A stretch of DNA of 64,000 nt. Origin: Planctomycetota bacterium (lineage in GTDB: Bacteria > Planctomycetota > J058 > JAJDCP01). The stretch spans positions 1 through 64,000 of the forward strand of contig JAJDCP010000048.1 in NCBI GenBank assembly GCA_029260765.1. Direction: 5' to 3'. Below the pieces are notes generated by a model. The model was not told the DNA's origin. It did not search any database and worked only from the letters and a program-made list of their open reading frames with translations. The position numbers were made by a program, and so were the translations under genes. Below are positions 54,091 to 63,899 of this stretch, one piece after another (the stretch's first letter is position 1; the number at the start of each line of letters is the position of its first letter).

Positions 54091-57000
54091 ATGGACGACG
54101 CACGTTTGCAGCAGATCTGGGAGCCTGTGGCAGGCCCTGTGTCTGGCTGGGAGGGCCTGTCCACGTTGTTGACCTTCCGCCGCCCGGTCGGGGAAGACTC
54201 CACGGTTCCGCAACCCACGAGCCCGCTGGGGCTCGCGCCAGGCGCTGAGAGTTTCGAGTGTTTCGAGGAGATCGGGCGGGGAGGCATGGGGGTCGTTTTC
54301 CGAGCGCGCCAGACCAACCTCGACCGTGATGTCGCCGTCAAGACACTGCGCGACTCCCGCTCCGGGCCCGAGCAATTCCAACAGTTCCTGGGCGAGGCGC
54401 GCCTGCACGGGCGCCTCGAGCATCCGAACATCTTGCCTGTGCATACCCTCGGCAGCCGCGATGGCGCCCCTTTCCTGGCGATGAAGCTGGTGGAGGGCAT
54501 GGCGTGGAAAGAGCGCCTGCGGGAACGTCCCGAGGCCCTTGACGAGCACCTCGAGATCCTGCTGGCGGTCTGCAATGCCGTGGGCTACGCCCATAGCCGC
54601 GGGGTTGTGCATGCAGACCTTAAGCCGACCAACGTTCTGCTGGGGTCCTTCGGCGAGGTGCAGCTGATGGACTGGGGGGTGGCGGTCGAGCTCGACAAAG
54701 CCTCAGGCCGTCCTCTCACCCCCATCGTCTCGGGTTTTGGCACACCCTCCTACATGCCTCCCGAACTCGCTCAGGGGGAGGGCGGTGCCGTCGGTTCAGC
54801 AACCGATGTCTATCTGCTCGGGGGCTTGCTGTATGAGATCCTCAGCGGTCGGCCTCCCCGGCAGGGGACGAGTTTTCTCCAGGTGCTGGCGCGGGCTTCG
54901 CTCGGACAATGCGACCCGCTCCCCGAGCAGGCCTCGCCGGAGCTGGCCGCCATCTGCCGGCGTGCTCTAGAACCTCGGCCCGAAGCGCGTTTCGCGGACG
55001 CGGCGGGCTTCCAACGGGCCGTCCGCGAGTTCATGACCCAGCGCGAGAGCCATCGTATCGCGGCCAGCGCGCGGCAACGCCTGGCATCGACCCGCAGCGC
55101 GCTGGCCGGGCTGCTGCTCGAAAGCCAACCCGACGAAGAGACCCGTAACCGCTTGTATCGCGATTTTGCTGAGAGCGTTGCTGGTTTCGGCCAGGCTCTG
55201 GAACTCTGGCAGGCCAATGAGCCGGCCGCGCGCGACCGTGAGCAGGCGCGCCTGGCATGGGCACGCAGTGCGCTGCAGCTCGGCGATCACGCCCTGTGCG
55301 CTTCCTTGCTGGCCGAGCTGGAATCCCAGGTTGCGCCCGAGCTACGGGCGCAGCTGCGGCTGCGACGTGTTGCGCGCGCCAACGCGGCCCGTGCGCAGCG
55401 ACGTCTGCGGTGGGGTTTGATCGCGGCGCTTGCGCTGCTGGTGCTGGGCTTGGCGGGCGGACTGTTCTTGCGGGAGCGCACGAACCAGGAGATCGCAGCC
55501 GAGCGGGACGCGGCCACGGATCGGGCGCTCCAGGCCCAGGGGGCACTTGACGACCTTACGGAGAAGGCGCAGCAGGTCTTGTTGGAGGAGTGGGGCGATC
55601 AACGTGGACGTGAGGTGGGCATGCAGTTGCTGGCCATCGCGCTGCAGCGTTGGTACGAGCTTTACGATGCACAGATCGCAGGGGACCCCAGCGACTGGGC
55701 CAGTGCGATGACGCTTCTGCATATCGCCCGGCTCGAACACCGTCTGGAAGGGAATGGTTCTCGGGTCTGGGAGCAAGCGGGCCAAGCCTTCACCATCCTT
55801 GAGAACTGGCATGCACGTCAACCCGACAACCTCAAGCTGCGTAGACAGCTGGTGCAGGCGCTGAACCTGCGAGCCGAGCTGCAGCGAGAGCGCGGCGCGT
55901 TGGCGGCAGTATCTGTCAGCCTGCGACAGGCTCAGCGCCTTTGTCGTGAGGTGCATCCTGCCCTGGCAGAGCTCGAGCTGGCTGTGATTCGTCAACAGGC
56001 CCTCGCGGCCGCCGGACGCGGGGCAATGTTCGAAGCCTGCCAGCTCTTCGAGGCTCATCTGGAAGGCACGCGGGTGCTGGCCGTGGCCGATACCGGTCAG
56101 ACCGGACGCCGTGTCCTGGCCAACAGCTTGCATCAGCTGGCGCGGGTGCACACCAACCTGGGCGAGTATGCCGTAGCTCAGCCGCTGATCGAAGAAGCCC
56201 GGGACCTACTCGCTCCGTTGCAGAGTGGATCCTCGGGCCTGAGCCTGAAGATCGAGCACGCACGCGTGCGGAGCGCACTGGCCGATGTGCTTGGCGGACG
56301 TGGCCAATTGGAGAGCTCGGCTGCACTGCGCGCAGAGGGAGTGGCCTTCTGGCGTGCGATGATCGCGCGGGATCCCGGCAATTTTCTGTGGAACAGACAA
56401 CTCTGTCATGAGCTCGACGCTCGCTCCGAGACCCGCCGGGCGCAGGGCCAGCTGGAGACAGCAGGTGCAGGCTACGAGGAATCGATCGAGGTCTGGCGCA
56501 GGCTGGCCGAGCGGGACACAACCAATCTCGAGGTCCGCGCGCTTCTGTACACGACCATGGGCAGCCTCGGCAACTTGCGCTTGGAGCAGGGTTCGGCTGA
56601 AGATGGCCGCGAGCGCCTCCAGCAGGCCGTGTCGGCGTTCGAGGCGCTCGACATCTACGGCAATCCTCGCTTGCAGCGGCTGCAAGCAGCGACTTTGACA
56701 GGCCTCGCCCACGCATTCTGGCAGTGTGGACAATTCGCGGATTGCGTGCAGCTGTACGAGCAGGCCATCGCGCTGATGGAAGCGGTCGCCGGAGAAGGAA
56801 TCTTCGACAAGTTGCGAGTGGCCAACCTGCAACTCCGGCTGGCGGCCTGTTACGACGACGCGGGCAGGTACGTGTCATCTGCCGCGTTGCTTGACAGCTG
56901 TACGCGCTGGTGCCGGGCGGTGCTGGTCGACCACCCTGGACAACGCGATGCGCGCATCCAGCTGGCTAACGCCCTTGAACGCCACGTCCTGATCGCGCTG

Positions 57001-58869
57001 GACCGCGACGAGCTCACGCGGGCGGCCGACGTGCTGGCGGAGGTCTTGGAGCTGCGCCGCTCCGTCCTCGAGCTCGATCCCAGCAGTGTTGACGATCGAT
57101 GCTTCCTGGCGGACGCATTGAATCTCAGGGCAGAGCTCGACTTGCAGAGGCAGGCACCCGAAGCGGCCTCTCGCCGGTTGGATGAGGCTATGGGGCATTG
57201 GGACTGGGCGCTGCAATGCGATGCGACGCAGCTGCTCGCGCGGTTCGGCCGGTCACGTAGCCTATGCGATCGGGCCGATCTGTTGGCGGTGCAGGGAGAG
57301 CAGCAGGAGGCGCTGGCTCTGCTTGAGTCCGTGCTGAACGACGCACGCCAACTGCATGTCGAGCAGCCTTGGAGTGTTGCCGCGATGCGCCTCTTGAGCA
57401 CGACCCTGGTGCAGGTCGGCCGACTGTTGGGAGACCTCGGAAGGCATGACGAGGCTCTCGTCGCATACGACGAGGCGCTAGGCAACACCGGCCCCAGCGA
57501 CGGTCTGGAGGTCAACCCGGCGTTGCTGCGCAGCGAGATCTTGTACCGCATCGGCAGATTGCAGAGCCAGCGTGAACAGCACGAGGCGTCGCGAGCCACG
57601 CTGCAGGAGAACCTGGCCCTCTTGCAGGGCCTGGCCTCCAGAGATCAACGCTTCCGCGGCTTTGATCGTCAGCTGGCCGTGGCCAACCTCGGTCTGGCCG
57701 AGGCCTGGCGTGCCAGCGGAGATCTTGCCGCTGCGCTGCCCTATTTTCAAGGCGCTGTGACCGCCGCCCGCCGAGGGTTGACTGGGGGGTCCCCGCTTGA
57801 GCAGTGCGAGCTGGCGCGCTATCTGACAACCCTCGCCGGGACGCTCAAGGAGCTGCACATGCCCGTCGAGTCGCTGGCCGCCTGGCAGGAGGCGGTCTCT
57901 TTGTACGCTGCGGCCGGCGGGCACTGCATCGCCGACCACGCCTCCGCCCTGGCGCAGCTGGGTGGCCTGCAGCTGCAACAGGGTGCTGCCGCAGAGGCGT
58001 CCTTCCAGCAGGCCCTCGAGCTGCGCCGCTCGCTCGCCGCGCACGATCCTGCGGGCTTAGAAGAGTTGCAACGTGCGCTGTACAACCTGGCCGTGGTCGG
58101 CGAAGACTCCACCCGCATCGCATTGTTGGCCGAGAGACTCGAGCTCGGGTTCGAACGCCTGAGTCTGCAGCAGCCCCAGGCCCCGAGTGCGCTCCTCGAT
58201 GCGGCTGAATTGTTGGCCGACATCTTGCACGACGCTGATGCGCCAGCGGCCAGTTGCCAAGTGCGGGGGCGCGCGCTCGACTCGCTGCGGGTGTTGCTTC
58301 GTTCGGGCAGTGCGGACGAGCCCTTGCAGAAGAAGTACAGCATCAGCCTCTTCAAACTAGGCGAGCAGCTCTGTGCGTTGGGACAACCAGCCGCGGCCGT
58401 CGATGTCTACAGTGAGCTGGAGCTTTACGGCCTCGCCTGGTTCCGCGTCTACCGCCTGCGTGGTCTTGCCCGCGCACTGGCCGGCGACAGACCCGGTGCC
58501 CTGGCTGATCTGGCGCGCCAACTCAAGCAGCATGCTGAGCCCTACACCGTGCTGTGGCGCGTGGGGCTCGGTGCCGACTCTACCGAGCTCGAGCCCTGGT
58601 CCGGGCAGGCAGACTGGCCGGGTCCTCTGGTGCGCCACCTGCTGGGCCGACTGAGCTGGGAGGAAGCGGAAGCTGCAGCGATGGAGGGCCGGGATGAGAG
58701 ACAGCAGCTCGAGCAGCTCTGCGAGCTGCATGGCTTTGCGGGGCTGTGGGCGGAGCGCGACGGGGAGGCTGAGCGCGCACGCGCGCACTACGACGCCTGC
58801 TTGCAGACCGGGCGGCGCAACTTCCTCGAGTGGCAGTGGGCCAGGGACCGTCGAGCCGGCTCGGATTGA
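54091..58869 (+). CDS. Giant Ser/Thr protein kinase with helical (TPR-like) repeats
   Basis: A 1592-residue protein. Kinase domain at about 52-330: GRGGMGVVF, ATP lysine in VAVKTLRD, catalytic VVHADLKPTN (HAD for HRD), MDWGVA (DWG for DFG) and YMPPELAQG. HAD/DWG is a recurrent form in planctomycete-type kinases and retains the essential Asp residues. A membrane helix is at about 440-460 (WGLIAALALLVLGLAGGLFL). The remaining about 1100 residues are helical with many TPR-like units rich in Leu/Ala/Arg (for example LARFGRSRSLCDRADLLAVQGEQQEALALLESVL). ATG 54091 follows GGGAGG. It may act as an envelope-stress or protein-binding scaffold. Confidence 0.88.
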   Translation: MDDARLQQIWEPVAGPVSGWEGLSTLLTFRRPVGEDSTVPQPTSPLGLAPGAESFECFEEIGRGGMGVVFRARQTNLDRDVAVKTLRDSRSGPEQFQQFLGEARLHGRLEHPNILPVHTLGSRDGAPFLAMKLVEGMAWKERLRERPEALDEHLEILLAVCNAVGYAHSRGVVHADLKPTNVLLGSFGEVQLMDWGVAVELDKASGRPLTPIVSGFGTPSYMPPELAQGEGGAVGSATDVYLLGGLLYEILSGRPPRQGTSFLQVLARASLGQCDPLPEQASPELAAICRRALEPRPEARFADAAGFQRAVREFMTQRESHRIAASARQRLASTRSALAGLLLESQPDEETRNRLYRDFAESVAGFGQALELWQANEPAARDREQARLAWARSALQLGDHALCASLLAELESQVAPELRAQLRLRRVARANAARAQRRLRWGLIAALALLVLGLAGGLFLRERTNQEIAAERDAATDRALQAQGALDDLTEKAQQVLLEEWGDQRGREVGMQLLAIALQRWYELYDAQIAGDPSDWASAMTLLHIARLEHRLEGNGSRVWEQAGQAFTILENWHARQPDNLKLRRQLVQALNLRAELQRERGALAAVSVSLRQAQRLCREVHPALAELELAVIRQQALAAAGRGAMFEACQLFEAHLEGTRVLAVADTGQTGRRVLANSLHQLARVHTNLGEYAVAQPLIEEARDLLAPLQSGSSGLSLKIEHARVRSALADVLGGRGQLESSAALRAEGVAFWRAMIARDPGNFLWNRQLCHELDARSETRRAQGQLETAGAGYEESIEVWRRLAERDTTNLEVRALLYTTMGSLGNLRLEQGSAEDGRERLQQAVSAFEALDIYGNPRLQRLQAATLTGLAHAFWQCGQFADCVQLYEQAIALMEAVAGEGIFDKLRVANLQLRLAACYDDAGRYVSSAALLDSCTRWCRAVLVDHPGQRDARIQLANALERHVLIALDRDELTRAADVLAEVLELRRSVLELDPSSVDDRCFLADALNLRAELDLQRQAPEAASRRLDEAMGHWDWALQCDATQLLARFGRSRSLCDRADLLAVQGEQQEALALLESVLNDARQLHVEQPWSVAAMRLLSTTLVQVGRLLGDLGRHDEALVAYDEALGNTGPSDGLEVNPALLRSEILYRIGRLQSQREQHEASRATLQENLALLQGLASRDQRFRGFDRQLAVANLGLAEAWRASGDLAAALPYFQGAVTAARRGLTGGSPLEQCELARYLTTLAGTLKELHMPVESLAAWQEAVSLYAAAGGHCIADHASALAQLGGLQLQQGAAAEASFQQALELRRSLAAHDPAGLEELQRALYNLAVVGEDSTRIALLAERLELGFERLSLQQPQAPSALLDAAELLADILHDADAPAASCQVRGRALDSLRVLLRSGSADEPLQKKYSISLFKLGEQLCALGQPAAAVDVYSELELYGLAWFRVYRLRGLARALAGDRPGALADLARQLKQHAEPYTVLWRVGLGADSTELEPWSGQADWPGPLVRHLLGRLSWEEAEAAAMEGRDERQQLEQLCELHGFAGLWAERDGEAERARAHYDACLQTGRRNFLEWQWARDRRAGSD

Positions 58870-58965
58870 CCGGCGCCGAGCCCCATTGCAGGCGCCGTCC
58901 CAGGACTGGAAAAGTACCCTTCCATCGGCTACAATTGCGCCCTTCAGACCAACGAGGGGGATCCG

Positions 58966-60138
58966 ATGCAGCTGCCAGGCTTAGACGATCTAGACTTCAG
59001 TGCACGCCGGGTTCTGTTGCGTGCCGACCTCAATGTGCCCCTGGCTTACGGCCAGGTGTCCGACGCACAGCGCATCCGCGCGGTGATTCCGACCATCCAG
59101 GCCATCCTTGCGCAGAAGCCCGCGCAGTTGGTGGTCTGTTCGCATCTCGGCGACCCCAAGGGCCGCGACCCCGAGCTGAGCCTGGCCCCGGTGGCACGCG
59201 AGTTGGGCAACCTGATGGGGCGGCCGATCAAGTTCCTCGGTGGTCCGCTGGGGGTCGAGGAGGCCTTGCAGGCTTTGCCTGATGGCGGGCTCGCCGTGTT
59301 GGAGAACCTGCGTTACGAGAAGGGCGAGAAGGCAGGCGACGATGCGTTTGCCGATGCACTTGCGGCGCCTTTCGAGCGCTTCGTGCTTGACGCCTTCGGC
59401 GCGCTGCACCGCGCCCATGCCTCGATCAGCCTGTTACCCAAGCGGCTGCCAGCGGTCGCGGGCCTGCTGGTGGCCCGTGAAATCGCCGTGCTCGAGAACG
59501 TGATGCGTGCTCCCAAACGGCCGTTCTATGCCCTGCTCGGGGGATCGAAGCTCAGCACCAAGCTCGGCGTGGTCAAGAACCTGTTGGAGATCGTCGACGG
59601 GCTGATGATCGGTGGCGGGATGGCGTACACCTTTCTCAAGGCGCGCGGCGAGGAAATCGGCCGCAGTCTGGTCGACGACGCGTTCCTCGGCGAAGCGAAG
59701 GCCGTGCTCGATCGAGCGCAGGAGCGGGGGGTGTTGTTTCTGCTTCCCCGAGACCACGTCGTGGGAACCGGGCTCGATGATACCAACCCCCTGGTCTCAG
59801 ACACGATCCCTGAGGACAAGATGGCGCTCGACATCGGTCCCTTGACCCGCCAGGACATCATCGCCAACATCGGCAAGGCGGCCAGCATCCTCTGGAATGG
59901 TCCTGTCGGGGCCTTCGAGTACAAGCCTTTCAGCTACGGCACCCAGGTGGTGACGCTGGCCTTGCAGAGCTCAAGCGCACAGGTTGTCGTGGGTGGAGGA
60001 GATTCTGCTGCGGCCGTGGCCCGATTTGGCAAGACCTCGAGTTTCTTCCATATCTCCACCGGTGGCGGAGCCTCGTTGGAGTTCATGGAAGGGAAGAAAC
60101 TGCCGGGCATCGCGGCTCTGGAGGACGCACGCACATGA
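58966..60138 (+). CDS. pgk: Phosphoglycerate kinase
   Basis: A 390-residue glycolytic enzyme that transfers phosphate between 1,3-bisphosphoglycerate and ADP. Family motifs are LRADLNVPL, QRIRAVIPTI, ENLRYEKGE, DAFGALHRAHAS, GGSKLSTKLGVV, NGPVGAFE and VVGGGDSAAAV. The SHLGRP motif reads SHLGDPKG, so the Arg that binds 3-phosphoglycerate (Arg65 in human PGK) is Asp here; the other substrate residues are kept. ATG 58966 has GAGGGGG upstream. A TACAAT -10-like box lies at 58930-58935. First gene of pgk-rpe-accD. Confidence 0.92.
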   Translation: MQLPGLDDLDFSARRVLLRADLNVPLAYGQVSDAQRIRAVIPTIQAILAQKPAQLVVCSHLGDPKGRDPELSLAPVARELGNLMGRPIKFLGGPLGVEEALQALPDGGLAVLENLRYEKGEKAGDDAFADALAAPFERFVLDAFGALHRAHASISLLPKRLPAVAGLLVAREIAVLENVMRAPKRPFYALLGGSKLSTKLGVVKNLLEIVDGLMIGGGMAYTFLKARGEEIGRSLVDDAFLGEAKAVLDRAQERGVLFLLPRDHVVGTGLDDTNPLVSDTIPEDKMALDIGPLTRQDIIANIGKAASILWNGPVGAFEYKPFSYGTQVVTLALQSSSAQVVVGGGDSAAAVARFGKTSSFFHISTGGGASLEFMEGKKLPGIAALEDART

Positions 60139-60821
60139 ATGTCCGCATCGCTCCTTCGATCCTGGCAGGCGATTTTGCGCGTTTGGCCGAAGAGGCCGAA
60201 GCCATGCGGTTGGCGGGAGCGGACGAGCTGCACGTCGATGTGATGGACGGGCACTTCGTCCCCAATCTCACCATCGGTCCATGTGTGGTCGAGAGTCTGC
60301 GCCGGAGCACGCAGCTTCCTCTCGACGTGCACTTGATGATCAGCCAGCCAGAGAAGTATGCCGAGGCCTTCCTCGATGCAGGTGCCGACATCCTGACCTT
60401 CCACATCGAGGCGACAGATTTGCAGAAAGCTGCGGTGTTGCTCGAGTCGATCCGCGAGCGGGGTCGCAAAGCTGGCCTGGCACTGAGCCCTCCGACCAGC
60501 ATCGAGGCCGTCGTGCCCTTGCTGGGGTCGGTCGACCGCCTACTGGTGATGACTGTGCATCCGGGTTTCGGGGGCCAGTCCTTCATGTCTGAAGTGCTCA
60601 GCAAAGTCGAGCGGGCGCGCGAAGTGCGGCCGCAGCTGGAGATCGAGGTCGACGGAGGACTCAACCCCGACACCGCCCACCAGGCAGGTGCGTGCGGCGC
60701 GAACGTGATCGTGGCGGGCACCTCGGTATTCGGCGCCGCAGACCCGGCGCAGGCCATTGCGGCGATCCGCAGTGGAACGCGCGCAGGCCTTGACTCCAGA
60801 CAACAGAGGACCCAACCATGA
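60135..60821 (+). CDS. rpe: Ribulose-phosphate 3-epimerase
   Basis: A 228-residue TIM-barrel enzyme of the pentose phosphate pathway that interconverts ribulose and xylulose 5-phosphates. Motifs are IAPSILAGDFARL, HVDVMDGHFVPNLTIGP, DVHLMI, MTVHPGFGGQ and VDGGLNPDT. Metal and catalytic Asp/His residues are present. ATG overlaps the pgk stop (ATGA) and the stop overlaps accD, so the three are translated together. Confidence 0.95.
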   Translation: MNVRIAPSILAGDFARLAEEAEAMRLAGADELHVDVMDGHFVPNLTIGPCVVESLRRSTQLPLDVHLMISQPEKYAEAFLDAGADILTFHIEATDLQKAAVLLESIRERGRKAGLALSPPTSIEAVVPLLGSVDRLLVMTVHPGFGGQSFMSEVLSKVERAREVRPQLEIEVDGGLNPDTAHQAGACGANVIVAGTSVFGAADPAQAIAAIRSGTRAGLDSRQQRTQP

Positions 60822-61702
60822 GCCGAGAGACTCCGAACGGCAGCCGCGATTCGGGCAAGCTTCCCAGCTTCAAGCGCTCACGTTTCCGCAAGAAGAAGGA
60901 GATGCCTGGGGGTCTCTGGGTCATGTGCCCTGACTGCAAGAACGTGCAGTACAAAAAAGAAGTGGAGGGCCTGCACAAGGTCTGCCCCGAGTGCAATTTC
61001 CACTTTGAGCTCGGCGCACCCGAGCGCATCACCAAGCACCTCGATCCCGGCAGCTTCGAAGAGATGTTTGCCGACCTCGAGTCGCTCGATCCGCTAGAAT
61101 TCAAGGCCAAGACCTCCTACCGTGACCGCCTGGCGGCAGCCAAGAAAAAGACCGGCCTGCAAGAGGCATGTGTCGTGGGGCGGGGACTGATCGAGAACAA
61201 GCCCCTGATCTTTGGCGTCACAGATCCACGTTTCATGCGCGGCAGCATGGGCTCGGTGGTCGGTGAGAAGATTGCTCTGGCGGCTGAGGCGGCCGCTGCG
61301 GAACGGCTGCCGTTCGTCTTTGTCTCGGGCTCCGGTGGGGGCGCCCGCATGGACGAGGGCATCTTGTCGTTGATGCAGATGGCCAAGACCTCTGCGGCAC
61401 TCGCCAAGCTGCACGAGGCGGGCATGCCCTTCATCTCGGTACTCACTCATCCCACCATGGGAGGGGCGATGGCGAGTTTTGCGGCCCTGGGTGACGTGAT
61501 GATTGCTGAGCCCAAAGCTCTGCTGGGTTTTGCCGGCCCGGGTGTGGTCAAGAACACGATCAAGGCGGAGCTGCCCAAGGGGTTCCAGACCTCCGAGTTC
61601 CTGCTCGAGCATGGCATGATCGACATGATCGTGAACCGCCAGGATCTGCGTGGGCGGTTGAGCCAATTGCTGAGCTACCTGTGTAAGGGAACGGCGGCCT
61701 GA
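60818..61702 (+). CDS. accD: Acetyl-CoA carboxylase carboxyltransferase beta subunit
   Basis: A 294-residue subunit that, with AccA, moves carboxyl from biotin to acetyl-CoA in fatty acid synthesis. The N-terminal zinc ribbon has CPDCK and CPECN. The crotonase-like core has SGSGGGARMDEGILSLMQMAKT and THPTMGGAMASFA, then GFAGPGVVKNTI. The length is normal. ATG overlaps the rpe stop. accA is not in the window. The operon ends at the repeat block that starts 16 bp later. Confidence 0.95.
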   Translation: MSRETPNGSRDSGKLPSFKRSRFRKKKEMPGGLWVMCPDCKNVQYKKEVEGLHKVCPECNFHFELGAPERITKHLDPGSFEEMFADLESLDPLEFKAKTSYRDRLAAAKKKTGLQEACVVGRGLIENKPLIFGVTDPRFMRGSMGSVVGEKIALAAEAAAAERLPFVFVSGSGGGARMDEGILSLMQMAKTSAALAKLHEAGMPFISVLTHPTMGGAMASFAALGDVMIAEPKALLGFAGPGVVKNTIKAELPKGFQTSEFLLEHGMIDMIVNRQDLRGRLSQLLSYLCKGTAA

Positions 61703-61717
61703 GAGACGCCGCGAATG

Positions 61718-62004
61718 CGGAGGAACCGCTGCGGACACGGCTTGCAGCCGCTGTAGCGTCGGTCTATGACCGACGGGAACACCGACCCGCATAGAGTCAC
61801 CCCAGATCTTCGGAGCAGCCGCTGCGCACGCGGCTTCCGGCGCTGTAGCGTCGGTCTATGACCGACGAGAACACCGACCCGCATAGAGTCCCCCCAGATC
61901 TTCGGAGCAGCCGCTGCGCACGCGGCTTCCGGCGCTCACAGAGCGCCGCTACAGGGGGAGGAACCGCTGCGGACGCGGCTTGCAGCCGCTGTAGCGTCGG
62001 TCTA
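61718..62004. repeat. Composite repeat block downstream of accD
   Basis: Two adjacent 92-bp units (61750-61841 and 61842-61933) differ at two positions. Each contains the hairpin CGTCGGTC-TAT-GACCGACG. A 48-bp direct repeat (61718-61765 and 61957-62004, one mismatch) brackets them. The block also contains the 29-bp hairpin at 61926-61954 shared with 272-300. No gene is plausible here, and I see nothing in the rest of the gap to 62249. Confidence 0.9.
61926..61954. repeat. Dispersed hairpin repeat, copy 3
   Basis: An exact reverse-complement match over 29 bp to 272-300, with core GGCGCTC-ACA-GAGCGCC. It is embedded in the composite repeat block between its second 92-bp unit and the closing 48-bp direct repeat. 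Confidence 0.9.
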
Positions 62005-62249
62005 GGCAGCAGGGCCCTGGCAGGGGTCTCTCAGGGAAACTCGGTTCATCCGCGGAGATCCGTCTCGCCGGCGGTGTCGAGTAGGCCAGGACGTTCCCGG
62101 ATGACCGGGTCTCGCTACTTCGCTTCGCCACTTTCATCGCACCCCTTGCCGAGAGGCATTCCTCAAAAGTATTGGGCGTCGAGCTCGCACACCGGTTTTG
62201 TCCGCCGGATAGCCTGGCGGCCGATCCCCGGAAATCGCCAAACTCCAGG

Positions 62250-63752
62250 CTAGGGGCGCACGACAAACGGCACTTCGGCGCTGCCCGCACGCAGGCTGCC
62301 CCGGGTGGCCGGAGTCGCCACACGCAGCACCAGCTTTCGTCCCCCGTCGCGCCGCTCGTCGGACAGCAACTCGAGTCCCGACAGCTCGAGCTCCGCAGCG
62401 AGCGCGTCGAGTCCCCGCAAAAACAACACCTGCTCGGGGTTCGCGGCGCTGAAGACCAGGCCGCCAGGCACCGCCTCCACGCGTCCCTCGAGCTCTCCGA
62501 ACACCGGCAGGCGGAAGCTCTGTCCTGCGGTCTCGATCCGGCACTCCGCCGCCACAAAGCCCGCCGCGAGGCCTCGGGGTTCGTAGCTGATCACCAGAGT
62601 GGCCCGCTGGTTGCCGAGATAGGTGTGGCTCGCGAAGACACCATCCGAGAGCTGCATCACGTCCACGGGCGCGCCGGCTTCGAGGCGGTACAGCTCGAGG
62701 TGGCGCCGCAACGGATAGCCATCGCGCCGTTGCCGTGCAAAGGACAGCTCGGCCGAGACCGGATCGAAGCGCCAACCGAGCTGCTCCAGTTGCGCGCGAG
62801 CTGCGCCCGCGCCCCGCTCTCGCGCCAGCACCGGCACGAGCACGCAGGGCATGTCCGGGTCATCGAACAGCAGCTGCAGCTGAGCTCCGCGCGTGAGCCC
62901 GTCGTAGCTCGGATCGGTCGTCACGTACACGCGCCCGCTGCCCGCCCACACGCGCAGCCACTCGGGGGCCCGCACCTCGAGCAGCTCGGCCTCTCCGCCG
63001 TTGCTGTAGAAGGGGACAGCGAGGGTGTCACCCGCTTCGAGGCGTAGCAAGCTTGTCGGGCACTGCAGTGCCGGCTGGCGGCGCGCGATGAGCGGCAACA
63101 CCAGGCGGGGCTGGTCTGCCAACGAGGTGCTCAGCTCGACCCGCCCGCCGATGCGGCCCGCCGGGGCATCGGCGTCGAGCGTCACGTCCAGGCGGACGGC
63201 CGGCCTGCCCTCCACTTCCACCTCGACCAGGGCCGTGCTGAACCAGGGTTGGTCTGCGCGTGCCTCGAGGATCTCTGGAGCTCCCTCGTCGCGGAACAGG
63301 GTCACAGAGCTCGTGGCCTCTGTTCCCGGCTCGATTGTGCGGAAGATCACGCCAGGAAAGGGCAAGAAACGGTAGCTGTTGGTGATCGAGACATCGAGGT
63401 ACAGAGCGGAGAAGCCCGCCTCTGGCCGGTCGCTGTACAGACGGGCCCCGGTCAGGTAGCTCTCCTGCACCTCGGGCAGGCGCTTGCTGCGCGTGTCGTA
63501 GCGCAGGGTCAGGCTCGCGGTTTCGCCCGGAGGAATCTCGCTGCGGCTCAAACTGGCGAAGGAACACTCGCACAAGGTGTAGAACAACGGCAGCTCGACG
63601 CTCGTCGTGCCCGTGTTCTCGAGCACGAACTCGACCTGGCCCACGCTGCCATGGCCCAACACCAGGTGCGCAGTATCCGGGCTGATACGCAACTCGGGAT
63701 CGGCCTGCACGCACAACGCCAAGAGGGAGAGCAGCAGCAACTGTCGTGGCAT
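62250..63752 (-). CDS. Secreted beta-domain protein with DUF1573-like N-terminus
   Basis: A 500-residue predicted secreted protein with a signal peptide (MPRQLLLLSLLALCVQA). Residues about 20-110 resemble DUF1573/ASPM-like Ig domains: VGQVEFVLENTGTTSVELPL, then CECS and IPPGETASLTLRYDT. The rest continues as several Ig-like beta domains with few Cys. No catalytic motif is visible. ATG 63752 has GAGGAG 8 bases upstream. It is divergent from the truncated gene at 63900. The function is unknown; a structural or binding role in the envelope is likely. Confidence 0.65.
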   Translation of the reverse strand: MPRQLLLLSLLALCVQADPELRISPDTAHLVLGHGSVGQVEFVLENTGTTSVELPLFYTLCECSFASLSRSEIPPGETASLTLRYDTRSKRLPEVQESYLTGARLYSDRPEAGFSALYLDVSITNSYRFLPFPGVIFRTIEPGTEATSSVTLFRDEGAPEILEARADQPWFSTALVEVEVEGRPAVRLDVTLDADAPAGRIGGRVELSTSLADQPRLVLPLIARRQPALQCPTSLLRLEAGDTLAVPFYSNGGEAELLEVRAPEWLRVWAGSGRVYVTTDPSYDGLTRGAQLQLLFDDPDMPCVLVPVLARERGAGAARAQLEQLGWRFDPVSAELSFARQRRDGYPLRRHLELYRLEAGAPVDVMQLSDGVFASHTYLGNQRATLVISYEPRGLAAGFVAAECRIETAGQSFRLPVFGELEGRVEAVPGGLVFSAANPEQVLFLRGLDALAAELELSGLELLSDERRDGGRKLVLRVATPATRGSLRAGSAEVPFVVRP

Positions 63753-63899
63753 AAGAGACTCCTCAGGCAACCCCTGGGGGGAAGGCTGCCCGCATTGTAC
63801 GTGTCCGGAGCACAGAATCGCCACCAGCCCGGATGATTGCAGAGTCGCTCCAGATGGAGTAGGTTTGGGGGAAATTCGCTAGCTGGCCAGGGAGAGACC

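Noticed and set aside
58907..58935. Sigma-70 promoter for pgk
   Set aside because: The -10-like TACAAT is reasonable, but the -35 at 17-bp spacing (CTGGAA) matches only three of six bases, so it is not listed as a separate feature.
61718..62004. CRISPR array
   Set aside because: Only two 92-bp units with no unique spacers, and no cas genes. The units touch each other.
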